Positions 52,360-61,858 of a stretch of DNA of 64,000 nt are shown here, one piece after another (the stretch's first letter is position 1; every line of letters starts with the position of its first letter). Source of the stretch: Halomarinibacterium sp034670265 (GTDB lineage: Bacteria > Bacteroidota > Bacteroidia > Flavobacteriales > Flavobacteriaceae); the NCBI GenBank assembly GCA_034670265.1, contig JAXMNU010000006.1, forward strand, positions 1-64,000, in the 5' to 3' direction. The translations under genes and the position numbers were made by a program. The notes under the pieces were generated by a model that was not told the origin of the DNA, did not search any database, and saw only the letters and a list, made by a program, of their open reading frames with translations.

Positions 52360-53670
52360 ATGGAAACGAAACATTTCTTCAGACGCTTGCTACTGTTACT
52401 AATTTTACTATTTCATTTTTCGTGTAATGACAAAGGCGATTCAAAAGCAGATAATCAGTCAGGTGTTGTAAAGCCAAAAACTGAAAAAATTGAAGCCACA
52501 CTCTTTCAAAATACGGCGACAATTACCAATGAAGTTATTTCTAAATTAAAAGATTATAACAGCACTTCTGGCACCTATCTTTTTGAAGGAAATCCGAAGG
52601 AAATTACAAATCTTTCTAATGGGACCGTTGTCCTTTTTGAAGGGCATTCGCTTAGAAAAGTTGAATCTGTAACTAATGAAAACGGAAACACCCTATTAAA
52701 AACAAAATTTGCAGCCTTAAATGAATACTACAAGGATGCAACAATTAATTATAACGCATTAATTGAATGGGATTCTAAAGGAGTATCTAATACCAAAATT
52801 AGTCTGGGCTCTCATCAAGCAGCAATGATTGAACCCTTGAGTTTGGTAAGTAGCATAGTTGCTCCTCCTACAGATAATATTCAATTTAAAGAGAACATAG
52901 CAGGTTGGGATGTTGAGCTAACACTTAGTCCGCAATCCAATCAAAAACTTAAAATTGAATTAAAAGCAGAAAAAGAAAGACTTTGCAGTATTGTTGCAGA
53001 AGGGGAAATTAGTTCGTTTACAAGTGAGGCAGATATTGTCATTGTTAATGGAACTACCCAACAGTTTTCGTACCATAACCGAAATCTCGAGGGCGAAATA
53101 GAAGTAAAATTCGCAGCTTCTGGCTTAGGGACTCAAACCACCATTCTTGAAATTCCTGCTCAAATTGAAAGAACAATATTAGTTCAAGGAGTAATTCCTG
53201 TTACCCTTAGGTTAAAGGCCAATCTTAAAATATATCCAGAAGTAGCGCCTGGTAGTGCTAGTCAGGTTAGTATGAAATATAAATATACAAGCAATTTAGG
53301 TTTTCAATATCAAGGTACGAGTCTTACTTCTAGTGGAGATATTGTAGAGGATATATTCGAGCAAACAGGTGATAGTAATACAGCAACTGCTGGTATAGCT
53401 GGAATGGGAGTTGCCGTGGAATTTCCACGAGTTGAAGTGGGAATTCTTGGTAATGTTGTAGTACCCTATATCGTTAATAATACTCACGTATCAAGCTTCT
53501 TAAGTACAGGACTTTTAGATGGAAATCCTTGTCATAGAGCAAGTTGCAAATTCGATGTGCATGCTGGTGTAAGTATGCGATTTTTAGGAGTTGGATCAAT
53601 TAACCATGATTATAAACTTGGAGAACGGATGCAGCGCTGGATTGTTCCAGGTTCTCATTGTGGTGATTAG
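52360..53670 (+). CDS. Lipoprotein of unknown function
   Basis: 436 residues. Lipobox FHFSC near residue 22, followed by a charged linker. The mature part is beta-rich (VILF/VVLFEGHSLRKVE, QFKENIAGWDVELTLSPQSNQKLKIELKAE) and a small C-terminal segment has three Cys (NPCHRASCKF and the terminal HCGD). No known domain is recognised. It is preceded by a 104-base AT-rich gap and is alone on its strand. Confidence 0.7.
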   Translation: METKHFFRRLLLLLILLFHFSCNDKGDSKADNQSGVVKPKTEKIEATLFQNTATITNEVISKLKDYNSTSGTYLFEGNPKEITNLSNGTVVLFEGHSLRKVESVTNENGNTLLKTKFAALNEYYKDATINYNALIEWDSKGVSNTKISLGSHQAAMIEPLSLVSSIVAPPTDNIQFKENIAGWDVELTLSPQSNQKLKIELKAEKERLCSIVAEGEISSFTSEADIVIVNGTTQQFSYHNRNLEGEIEVKFAASGLGTQTTILEIPAQIERTILVQGVIPVTLRLKANLKIYPEVAPGSASQVSMKYKYTSNLGFQYQGTSLTSSGDIVEDIFEQTGDSNTATAGIAGMGVAVEFPRVEVGILGNVVVPYIVNNTHVSSFLSTGLLDGNPCHRASCKFDVHAGVSMRFLGVGSINHDYKLGERMQRWIVPGSHCGD

Positions 53671-53710
53671 CTATCAAAAAAATAAACCTTTATTGTTTTT
53701 ACCTGGCTCT

Positions 53711-54397
53711 TTAGCGGTTTAGTGACGTTAGTAAACTGCTACTGGTTACTTTTCCATTTTTATTATAATCTTCTTGCTTCACAAGTCCAACACCCTCTGC
53801 TATCCACTGTTTGGCGGATCCCTTTTGATTCATACCCATTTTCATGTCTAAATTATAACTAATAACAAAGCAATTAAATGTTCCCGCAGGGGTAGTAACA
53901 TCTTCTTGACCAATTACTTTTCTATCTTTCATAGTCAGGTTCATATTCATGTTTATCCCACCCATATTTATTGCCATATCCATATTTGCATCTGGCAATT
54001 CTTGACCAACACTTATATCATTTGGTATTTGAAGATCGGTACCTGTTACTTCATAATCCATTTCACCAAATTGTTCTAAAAGCTGTGGATTCATTAAGGA
54101 CTCAAAATCTATAGAGACCATATTTTCTTTACAAGTTAAATTATAATTGCTGGTGGCAATAAGCTTACCTTTGTCGTCTTTTACTAATGCTTCGATGGTT
54201 GCTGTTTCTCCTTCATTACTTACAGAAACATTTAAAACTCTACTATCAACAGTAGCGGCTACTTTACCTTTTCTGTCATAGCTTGTTATTTGTACTGTTG
54301 TGCCCTCTTCAAAAGGATAAAATTTGCTGCAATTTTGAGCATTGGTATAACCTATAGATAGGAAAGAAATTAATAAAATAATTACAGATTTTTTCAT
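53711..54397 (-). CDS. TapB-family (DUF3108-like) secreted protein
   Basis: 228 residues. Signal peptide ends TNAQ. The mature protein starts NCSKFYPFEEGTTVQITSYDRKGK and ends VEGV/IAEGVGLVKQEDYNKNGK, the pattern of DUF3108/TapB proteins; the inner part TTPAGTFNCFVISYN is also typical. The fold is a beta-barrel-like lipocalin-type domain. Function unknown. It lies 24 bases after the OmpA-family gene, so probably co-transcribed. Confidence 0.8.
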   Translation of the reverse strand: MKKSVIILLISFLSIGYTNAQNCSKFYPFEEGTTVQITSYDRKGKVAATVDSRVLNVSVSNEGETATIEALVKDDKGKLIATSNYNLTCKENMVSIDFESLMNPQLLEQFGEMDYEVTGTDLQIPNDISVGQELPDANMDMAINMGGINMNMNLTMKDRKVIGQEDVTTPAGTFNCFVISYNLDMKMGMNQKGSAKQWIAEGVGLVKQEDYNKNGKVTSSSLLTSLNR

Positions 54398-54421
54398 AAT
54401 ATAAAATGTTTACAATGGTTA

Positions 54422-56119
54422 TTAAATGGGAACTACAAGTATTTCTACACGGCGGTTCCTTTGTTTATTCTCTGGCGTATCGTTGGGAGCAATGGGTTGA
54501 TTTTCTCCAAATCCTTTTACTTCAAAAGTATAGTTTGTTGAAGAGAGTTTGCTTTTCAGAAAAGCGGAAACTTCTATTGCTCTGTTTTCTGAAAGTGTTT
54601 TATTGTTTGCAGGATTACCTACATTATCGGTATGCCCTTCTACAATAATATGTCCTTTAGGATATTCTTTTATGGCTGTGACAAGTTTATTCAATTCGGC
54701 CGAGGCACTTTCTTTTAACTGAAACTTTCCAGTATCAAAAAGCACGGCACTATCTAGATTTAAACGCAGTGCACCTCCTATAGCTGCTACAGCATCTACA
54801 TCGGCACCGGGTAATTGACTTGGGGTGTCTAAATCGGTGAGGCGTACATAAGTATAAGTTTCGTTGGGTTTTACAAAGTCTTTAATATCAACCATGGCAG
54901 TTCCACCTTTTATTTGCCCCACATTTATCCAAGATTTGCCATCTTTTGAAATTTCCAAATTAGTGGGTTCAATGGCGCCCATTTCAAACACATATAAATC
55001 AGGACCGTTTACATCAGTAATGGCATTGTTAGAGAATTCTAAGGTGAGTTGCCCTTTAATGCCAATATTGCAAATTCGGGGGTCGCCGTCAGGAAAATCG
55101 ATATCGTCCATATCGGGTATTCCTAAGGCTCCTAAGGTATTTGAGCCTGCTGGATTTCCTAAGTCGTGACTAATAATGTTATCTGCAAAAGATAATTCAC
55201 CTAATGGTAAATAAATAAATTTGTCTCTTGAATCTCTATAGGTGTTTCCAGAGGTAGTTCCTTCTCCAAACCAACCCGGGTTGTTTTTGTAAAATTCTTT
55301 TCGGGCTTTTTCGGAAGCTTTTATCACATCGCCAGAAAATACAATCATGTCGTTTTTTCTACTGGTCATCATAGCTTTAAATTTTGAAGAGGCTTGCCCA
55401 CTTTTTAAATAACTTTCAATCGCTTGGGGCAAGGGTTGTTTTGCAATTGCTAGTGCTTCTGTTTCGGTTCGAATTTTTTGTTTTGAAGGAAGAGGCCTCA
55501 ATAAATCCAATTCTTTTTCAGAAATTTCGAAATAGGTAGCTATAATTTTGTCGGCTTCCTCTTTTGTTGCTGTTTCTAGTTGCTGTAACGATTCTTTTTT
55601 ATCGCGATTGCCCCAAAGTGAATATCTTGTGATGTTTTCTTCAATGAAAGAATTTTCGGTGGTACCTAACAGCTTTCGTAAGTTTTCGGTTTTTTGATTG
55701 GCTTCTTTTTGCTCTTTTGAAACAATTTTGTTTTTGCCTTTCTGATTTTGCATAAATTTCTGAAGCATTTGCTGGCGTTTGGCCATATCGGGTTCCGCCA
55801 TTATTTTTTGATACTCCTCTTGAAAATTGCTGTTTACACTTTCCTTACTATTTTCATTTAAAGCACCGCCATTTTGGTTTTTCATTTTCTGAATTTGCTC
55901 CATGTATTTATTAAACTGGTCGGCATCAATAGCACCTGTCTTTAATAAATCTTCGTAGGTTTTTTTTAAAGATTCTGCATCTGTAACATTGATTTCGTCT
56001 TCATTTGGAAATTCAATATTCTCTGGATTTAGTGGGTTTTTATTTTCTTCATTTTTGCAAGAAATAAAAAAAAAGGATAAGAGAATAATTCCCAATATAA
56101 AAAGAGAATTTGTCTTCAT
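54422..56119 (-). CDS. OmpA-family lipoprotein
   Basis: 565 residues. Lipobox FFISC near residue 20. The N-terminal half is a long charged helical region rich in Gln, Glu and Lys (about 40-240). Residues ~280-430 are a beta-rich module (FIYLPLGELSFADNIISHD, LYVFEMGAIEPTNLEIS). The C-terminal ~115 residues are an OmpA-type peptidoglycan-binding domain: VLFDTGKFQL, IIVEGHTDNVGNPANNKTLSENRA, and NRRVEILV. It links the outer membrane to the wall. A TapB-like gene follows in the same operon. Confidence 0.88.
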   Translation of the reverse strand: MKTNSLFILGIILLSFFFISCKNEENKNPLNPENIEFPNEDEINVTDAESLKKTYEDLLKTGAIDADQFNKYMEQIQKMKNQNGGALNENSKESVNSNFQEEYQKIMAEPDMAKRQQMLQKFMQNQKGKNKIVSKEQKEANQKTENLRKLLGTTENSFIEENITRYSLWGNRDKKESLQQLETATKEEADKIIATYFEISEKELDLLRPLPSKQKIRTETEALAIAKQPLPQAIESYLKSGQASSKFKAMMTSRKNDMIVFSGDVIKASEKARKEFYKNNPGWFGEGTTSGNTYRDSRDKFIYLPLGELSFADNIISHDLGNPAGSNTLGALGIPDMDDIDFPDGDPRICNIGIKGQLTLEFSNNAITDVNGPDLYVFEMGAIEPTNLEISKDGKSWINVGQIKGGTAMVDIKDFVKPNETYTYVRLTDLDTPSQLPGADVDAVAAIGGALRLNLDSAVLFDTGKFQLKESASAELNKLVTAIKEYPKGHIIVEGHTDNVGNPANNKTLSENRAIEVSAFLKSKLSSTNYTFEVKGFGENQPIAPNDTPENKQRNRRVEILVVPI

Positions 56120-56201
56120 AGTATAATCCTCAATTTGTTACTAATGAGTATTATAAAAGTAGTATTTTAATGAAAACAAAATATGTCGATTGAAAATTAT
56201 T

Positions 56202-58625
56202 TTAGTTGGTTTGATACAAAATAATCTCTTTTGGCTGGCCTTTTACGAGAACATTAAATTTCTTGTTCCTATTGGCATCTGCCAAATCAATTTGAGAGGT
56301 ACCGTAAATTGGGAAATTAGGAAGTAAACTCCCGTCTGTTTTGTATAAATATACTTTACTTTCTTTTAATTCGGTAACGGCAATATAAGTTTTTTTGTTA
56401 ACGGTAAATATCTGAGGCTTAGAATATACACCCAAAGGCAACTCTACTAACTGTCCATTAATTCTAAGTAAATGATCATCTAGTGTCACTTTAGTTGTTC
56501 CTTCAATTGTAAATTTATAATTTTTAGAAACTTGTAACGTTTGCGAACTAATTTTACCGCTTTGAGAAATAGTTTCTTTACTATTGTTTTTAGTAATTAC
56601 TACAAAACTACTTCCTTCTTTTTCGATAGGAATTTCAGAAAACTCGAATGTTTTATTCAATTTAATTCGTTCTTTTCCAACACGGCTTAAGATATTGAGC
56701 TTTCCATTTTCTTCGGCAATTAAGATGTAATCTTTATTACCAATTCTAATATGCTGCGGAGGCAATACAATACTAGATGAAGCTTTATTAAATTTAAACC
56801 CGCTTACATCTTTACCATTACTGTCGTACATAAATACATCCTTATCCTGACAAATTACAAATCGGTATTTTCGATTATTGTCATAATCAAAAACCGAAAC
56901 AGGTTGCGTAATAGGATCTTTAAATTTCTTCGGAAATGGCGCAACGTCTTTACCGTTTCTATCTAAAACATACAAGGTTTTATGGGTAGAAAAAGCAAGC
57001 TGTTTTTTCCCATTTCGTAATATATCTACCTCATTAATGTTTCCTAAAATAGCTCCATCGAGTTGCTTTTTCCAAAGGGTTTTTCCGTTGGAAGAAATAA
57101 AATACAGTACGTTAGAAATATCCTGCGCTACAATATCTTTACCTAATGTATTATGATTGGTAAAAAACTGTGGCTTTCCTAAAATATCCCTATCTAAGGT
57201 TACACTTACCAATTGGTTAATTAATCCGCTGTCTTGTTTCTGACCAGAAATTTCTTTGCAAATAAAATTAAGATGCGCAAAATCTCTGTCATAAATAAAT
57301 TGTGTTATTGCTAAAGGGAAATTGTTCAACTTTGAAACGTTTGCTCCTAAAATATTTGAAAAAAATTCGCCCGAACTCTCTTGTAACGAATAAGTAGTAA
57401 GTGAAGAAGCTTGAGCTAGTTGCGCATAAGCATTTTCGAAATAAGGAGCGTTTGCCAGTACAGCATTATTTTGAAAATCTGAAATTAACTGCTGTGCTGT
57501 CTCTTCCGTTTCTGTAAAAATGATAAATTCTTCCCATTGAAAGACAACAGAGAAAGTATTGTTTTGTAATAAAGGTTTCAATGATTTAAAAAGTGGCTGT
57601 TCTTCAGTATAACCAAATAGTTGTACTTCTCTAAACGTTTCCTTTTCCGAAATATATTTTGCCAACTCATCCCAAGTAAATTGTATATCCAAACTTTTTA
57701 AAGCAATGGCATTTTCATTGGATAATTTAAGGGCTACAATTTCATTGATAGATTCAAAAAGTGGGTCAATAATTGCAGCGTTTTTTTTAAATTCCTGAAT
57801 GTTTTTCTCAAGCAATTTTACATCGTTAAAAGTGAAAGAACGTGCTTCTTTGGCAGAAATGGGGATAATTGAGGCAGCATCATTTTTTTGAGGAATCTGT
57901 CCTTTAAAAACGGAAAGAAGTTGCGGCACGGAATCTTGGGTCAACACTACACCATTGCCCACTAAGCCATCGGGCAAAACCTGTAAATCGAATGATGCTA
58001 ACGATGCTAAACCATAGAAAACTGAATCGTTTTCTTTTAAAGGCTGAAGCTCATGTACATACGCAAGTTGAAGGTCATTTTTTAATTTAAAAGCCTTAGA
58101 AAATAATGCAGAAATTTTAGTTTTTCCCTCGATGCTCTTTTTCAAAATAGCTTCAGAAGTGGAAATCATAAAAACACTATCGATTTGTATGCTAAAGGCT
58201 TCGGAAGAATTAAATACTGTTTTTTTAATACTTTTCCCTTTAAAAGCAATCTCTGTTTGCGAAACACCTTCAATAGAATCTAACTGAAAAAGTTTCGGAG
58301 AAATTTTAGTAATTAACGTAAAATGGTCTGTAGAATCATTTATAGCTTCTTTACACAATAGTACATTTCCCGTGGGTTTCACGAATTCAAAAACAGACTT
58401 TTTAGCATTAAAAAACTCCGAAAAGGGTTCTCCTTTTAACTGATTGAGAAGCGTATTCTTTTTAAAATCCTGAACGATTATTCCCCAGTTTTTAATCTTT
58501 AAAACCGTTTGTGTACTTTCAGGAATAAAGCTAGAAAGATCTTTCCTTTTTTCGGAAGCATTTTCACACCCTAAAAACAAGAATACCAAGGCAAATACAA
58601 AAGTGAGATTCCAAATTTTCTGCAT
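56202..58625 (-). CDS. Large lipoprotein with beta-propeller-like C-terminal region
   Basis: 807 residues from the ATG at 58625; five more residues are possible upstream (58640). Lipobox LFLGC in the first 25 residues. The N-terminal ~480 residues are mixed alpha/beta without a clear match; the C-terminal ~300 (from VLYFISSNGKTLWKKQLDGAILG) show repeated D-x-x-x-x-G and LYVLDRNGKDV blades that resemble a PQQ-like or FG-GAP propeller. Function unknown. It lies downstream of rnhB on the same strand, with an interspersed repeat in between. Confidence 0.75.
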   Translation of the reverse strand: MQKIWNLTFVFALVFLFLGCENASEKRKDLSSFIPESTQTVLKIKNWGIIVQDFKKNTLLNQLKGEPFSEFFNAKKSVFEFVKPTGNVLLCKEAINDSTDHFTLITKISPKLFQLDSIEGVSQTEIAFKGKSIKKTVFNSSEAFSIQIDSVFMISTSEAILKKSIEGKTKISALFSKAFKLKNDLQLAYVHELQPLKENDSVFYGLASLASFDLQVLPDGLVGNGVVLTQDSVPQLLSVFKGQIPQKNDAASIIPISAKEARSFTFNDVKLLEKNIQEFKKNAAIIDPLFESINEIVALKLSNENAIALKSLDIQFTWDELAKYISEKETFREVQLFGYTEEQPLFKSLKPLLQNNTFSVVFQWEEFIIFTETEETAQQLISDFQNNAVLANAPYFENAYAQLAQASSLTTYSLQESSGEFFSNILGANVSKLNNFPLAITQFIYDRDFAHLNFICKEISGQKQDSGLINQLVSVTLDRDILGKPQFFTNHNTLGKDIVAQDISNVLYFISSNGKTLWKKQLDGAILGNINEVDILRNGKKQLAFSTHKTLYVLDRNGKDVAPFPKKFKDPITQPVSVFDYDNNRKYRFVICQDKDVFMYDSNGKDVSGFKFNKASSSIVLPPQHIRIGNKDYILIAEENGKLNILSRVGKERIKLNKTFEFSEIPIEKEGSSFVVITKNNSKETISQSGKISSQTLQVSKNYKFTIEGTTKVTLDDHLLRINGQLVELPLGVYSKPQIFTVNKKTYIAVTELKESKVYLYKTDGSLLPNFPIYGTSQIDLADANRNKKFNVLVKGQPKEIILYQTN

Positions 58626-58752
58626 ACACAAAAATAGCAAGGTTTACTTCAAAAAGTACAATCGTTAACAATAGTTTATTGACGTGTTTTTAACAGCCGT
58701 AAAACGGCAGTTAATAAAATATGAAAAATACTAAAACAGGCTTTGAAAATAA

Positions 58753-58796
58753 TTTTCCTCCAATTTTGGGGGAGGTACTGAAAGCTAAGGGGGACT
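58753..58796. repeat. Interspersed hairpin element at the rnhB 3' end
   Basis: TTTTCCTCCAATTTTGGGGG with AGGTACTGAAAGCTAAGGGG following. CCTCC pairs with GGAGG, and the AAGGGGGA end resembles that of the repeats in the paa operon. The last bases include the rnhB stop codon. This type is familiar from Flavobacterial intergenic regions. Confidence 0.55.
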
Positions 58797-59394
58797 AGAA
58801 CTTCAATTTTAGTTGCTCGGGAAGTAGCTTAAAACTTTTACGGTGATAGGGGGTGGGGCCGTGCTTTTGTATGGCGTTACGATGCTCTGCCGTGGGATAT
58901 CCTTTGTTATTGTTCCAATGATATTTTGGAAACTCTTCATGCAGATTTTCCATAAAATCATCTCGATAGGTTTTTGCCAAAATGGAAGCCGCCGCAATAT
59001 GTAGATATTTTCCATCTCCTTTTATCACACATTCGTAGGGAGTTTTTTGGTAAGGTTTAAATCGGTTGCCATCAATCGCAATAAACTCAGGCTGTTTAGT
59101 AAGTTGCTCAATAGCTCGGTGCATCGCTAAAATGGAAGCATTTAAAATGTTAAGTTGATCTATCTCTTCCATCATCACGTGGGACACTCCAAAACAAACA
59201 GCTTGAGCCTCAATTATAGGGCGTAATTCTTTTCGTTTTTTTTCTGAAAGTTGTTTGGAATCGGTTAACCAAGGATGTGAAAAATCATCGGGTAAAATAA
59301 CAGCTGCAGCTGTCACAGGACCCGCCAAACATCCTCGCCCCGCTTCGTCGGTGCCACATTCGAGTAAGTGTTGGTGAATTTTAAGAGATAGCAT
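58795..59394 (-). CDS. rnhB: Ribonuclease HII
   Basis: 199 residues from the ATG at 59394; the six extra residues upstream are not conserved. GTDEAGRGCLAGPVTAAAVIL carries the first two catalytic acids (Asp, Glu), AIDGNRF and ASILAKTYRDDFM the others. It nicks RNA in RNA-DNA hybrids and removes single ribonucleotides. Its stop codon falls inside an interspersed repeat. Divergent from the porin gene, 61 bases apart. Confidence 0.93.
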   Translation of the reverse strand: MLSLKIHQHLLECGTDEAGRGCLAGPVTAAAVILPDDFSHPWLTDSKQLSEKKRKELRPIIEAQAVCFGVSHVMMEEIDQLNILNASILAMHRAIEQLTKQPEFIAIDGNRFKPYQKTPYECVIKGDGKYLHIAAASILAKTYRDDFMENLHEEFPKYHWNNNKGYPTAEHRNAIQKHGPTPYHRKSFKLLPEQLKLKF

Positions 59395-59455
59395 GAAATT
59401 AAAAATACACATTTCCGTTTAAAAAATTTAACTTTGCCCATTAAGTTTCTTCAGA

Positions 59456-61360
59456 ATGAAAAAAACACTTTTGCTACTTTTCTTTATTAGTTGCTATGCA
59501 ATGGTGTTTTCTCAAAACTATCCCACTGGAGGCGATGTCCCTAAAGGGAAGACTGAAAAACCTCCCATAGATTTGTATAAAATAATTTCTTTTGAAAGGG
59601 ATACAACCTATTTAGACACCACTCTTTCCATTCAAAAAGAATACAAATTCAATTACTTACGGAAAGATAATTTTGAATTATTACCCTTTTCCAACGTTGG
59701 GCAAACCTATAATTCGTTGGCATATTCTTTCGATAAAGAAAATATGATGCCCTTGTTTGTGGCACAGTCGCATCACTTTAATTATTTGGATGCTGAAGAG
59801 ATAGATTATTATAGTGTCCCCACTCCACTTACTGAACTCTATTTTAAAACCGCTTTTGCGCAAGGGCAGCAGATGGATGGTTTTTTTACGGTAAATACCA
59901 ATGAACGCTTTAACTTTTCTATTGCTTATAAAGGAGTACGCTCTCTTGGGGCGTATCAAAATATTTTGACGAGTACGGGAAATTTTAGATTCACTACAAA
60001 TTATCATGCCAAAAATAATCGATATCACATTCGAGCGCATTTGGCTGCTCAGGATATTTTTAATGAAGAAAATGGAGGCTTAACCGAAAATTCTAAAATT
60101 CTTTTTGAAACCAACGAATCCGAATTTCAAGACAGAGGTCGACTGGATGTAAATTTTGAAGATGCCGATAATAAGCTAGAGGGACTCCGATTTTTCGGAA
60201 TTCAGGAATACGAATTAATTTCAAAAAAAGACAGCACAGGATATTCCATTTTAACGCTAGGAAATATCTTGAGCTATGAAAGCAAAGATTTTAAATACGG
60301 GCAGTCCTCTCCATTTGAAGGCTATGGCGATGCTTATGAAACTGAAGATTTATTCACCAAAACCACACTCGATAAATTTGAAGCAAAAGGGAGTGCCACG
60401 CTTCGCAATTCACTTTTAGGGAATATTTCTGCTTTTATTGGCTACACCGATTATGACTATGGATACGATTCTGCTTTGGTATTGGACGAAGGAACCATTT
60501 CCAATCGATTGCAAGGAAATTTGATAAGCGCAGGAGCATCCTATCAAAAAGAATATAAAGGTTTTGAACTTTTCGGAAAAGGAGCCATCAACATTTCAGG
60601 CGATTTTGATGCTAACTATTTATTGGGGGGTGCTTCGTTCCAATTTGATGAAAATAATTCAATAAAAGGGCAGATTAAAATACACAGTGTCGCGCCAAAT
60701 TTCAACTTTTTACTATACCAAAGTGACTATGTAAATTACAACTGGCAAACCAATTTTAACAATGTAAAAACACAGGAATTACGCTTCGAAATTGATTCAA
60801 AAAAATTGCTGAAAGCTGAAGTAAGTTACACCGGGATTGATGATTATACCTATTTTGCCATTGCCGATGGTGATACTACGCCTACGCCACAGCAGTTTGG
60901 TGACCGAGTGGATTATTTAAAAATTAAAGCGGAAAGAGAATTTAAATATGGGAAATTTGCATTCATGAATACGGTTATGTTTCAGCAGGCTTTGGGAGGA
61001 GAGGAAGTATTTAATGTGCCGCAAATTGTGACGCGCCAGTCGTTGTATTTTCAAGATGAATGGTTTAAAAAGGCGGCGTTTATCCAAACCGGAATAGGGT
61101 TTAAGTATTTCACTTCTTATACTATGAATGCCTACGATCCTGTTTTAGCCGAGTTTTATGTGCAAAATGATGAAGAATTAGGTGGTTTTCCGTTGATGGA
61201 TATTTTCTTCAGTGCCAAAATTAGACAAACTCGTATCTTCTTTAAATGGGAACATGTGAATCAGTTATTCACCAATACCAGTAATCATTATGCTGCACCA
61301 AGTTATCCGTATCGTGATGCTGTAGTACGCTTTGGCGTAGTATGGAATTTCTTTCTATAG
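59456..61360 (+). CDS. Putative porin, Bacteroidota family
   Basis: 634 residues. Signal peptide ends VFSQ. The N-terminal ~70 residues form a periplasmic segment rich in Asp/Thr/Leu (YKIISFERDTTYLDTTLSIQKEY); the rest is a beta-barrel with alternating aromatic and polar strands and a Phe at the C-terminus (AVVRFGVVWNFFL), the outer-membrane insertion signal. This matches the putative porin family of Bacteroidota. Solute unknown. Its stop abuts the stop of the convergent gene at 61361 with no gap. Confidence 0.85.
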   Translation: MKKTLLLLFFISCYAMVFSQNYPTGGDVPKGKTEKPPIDLYKIISFERDTTYLDTTLSIQKEYKFNYLRKDNFELLPFSNVGQTYNSLAYSFDKENMMPLFVAQSHHFNYLDAEEIDYYSVPTPLTELYFKTAFAQGQQMDGFFTVNTNERFNFSIAYKGVRSLGAYQNILTSTGNFRFTTNYHAKNNRYHIRAHLAAQDIFNEENGGLTENSKILFETNESEFQDRGRLDVNFEDADNKLEGLRFFGIQEYELISKKDSTGYSILTLGNILSYESKDFKYGQSSPFEGYGDAYETEDLFTKTTLDKFEAKGSATLRNSLLGNISAFIGYTDYDYGYDSALVLDEGTISNRLQGNLISAGASYQKEYKGFELFGKGAINISGDFDANYLLGGASFQFDENNSIKGQIKIHSVAPNFNFLLYQSDYVNYNWQTNFNNVKTQELRFEIDSKKLLKAEVSYTGIDDYTYFAIADGDTTPTPQQFGDRVDYLKIKAEREFKYGKFAFMNTVMFQQALGGEEVFNVPQIVTRQSLYFQDEWFKKAAFIQTGIGFKYFTSYTMNAYDPVLAEFYVQNDEELGGFPLMDIFFSAKIRQTRIFFKWEHVNQLFTNTSNHYAAPSYPYRDAVVRFGVVWNFFL

Positions 61361-61858
61361 TTAAATGCTTTTAGAAAGTAAGATGCTATTACAAGCTCCT
61401 TTTTTTCTTTCAATTTGAATAAATTTTTCTAAAGCTAAATCAACTCTAGGACATAAAAGACATGTTATTATTAACCTTTCACCATTATTGAAAGTGATAG
61501 TGGCAAAATGATATTGTTCCATGGCTGTTAAGTGAAACCAGGGATTAAATAAAGTACTAGAGCCAAATACCTTTGCACTTTTAATATCTTTTATTTTATA
61601 TATTTTTTTCTTCCCTCTTTTAAATGAAATTATCTCATCTTTTGAAATTGAATAAATAGTTTTATAATTTATTATAAAGTATTCGATATGTAAATAAATA
61701 CCAGGTAAAATGAAAATCAAAAACATTACAAAAAAGATCGTCATCATTGTAGTGTCAAAATTTACCCAAAAAATAAGACCTACCAGTGTAATAGTTAATA
61801 ATAGCCCAGAACGCATTGCTATTAAATGGTTTTTAACTGTAAATTCAAGTCTCTGCAT
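61361..61858 (-). CDS. Small membrane protein with a PH-like domain
   Basis: 165 residues. Two transmembrane segments in the first ~65 residues (LLLTITLVGLIFWVNF and IFFVMFLIFILPGIYLHIEYFII); the C-terminal ~100 residues are beta-rich like a bacterial PH (YdbT-type) domain: TIYSISKDEIISFKRGKKKIYKIKDI. Function unknown. The ATG overlaps the stop of the upstream gene by one base (TAATG), so it is translationally coupled to it. Confidence 0.7.
   Translation of the reverse strand: MQRLEFTVKNHLIAMRSGLLLTITLVGLIFWVNFDTTMMTIFFVMFLIFILPGIYLHIEYFIINYKTIYSISKDEIISFKRGKKKIYKIKDIKSAKVFGSSTLFNPWFHLTAMEQYHFATITFNNGERLIITCLLCPRVDLALEKFIQIERKKGACNSILLSKSI

Noticed and set aside
53676..53696. AT-only hairpin between the convergent lipoprotein and TapB-like genes as a terminator.
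   Set aside because: The arms contain only A and T around a two-base loop, too weak to call.
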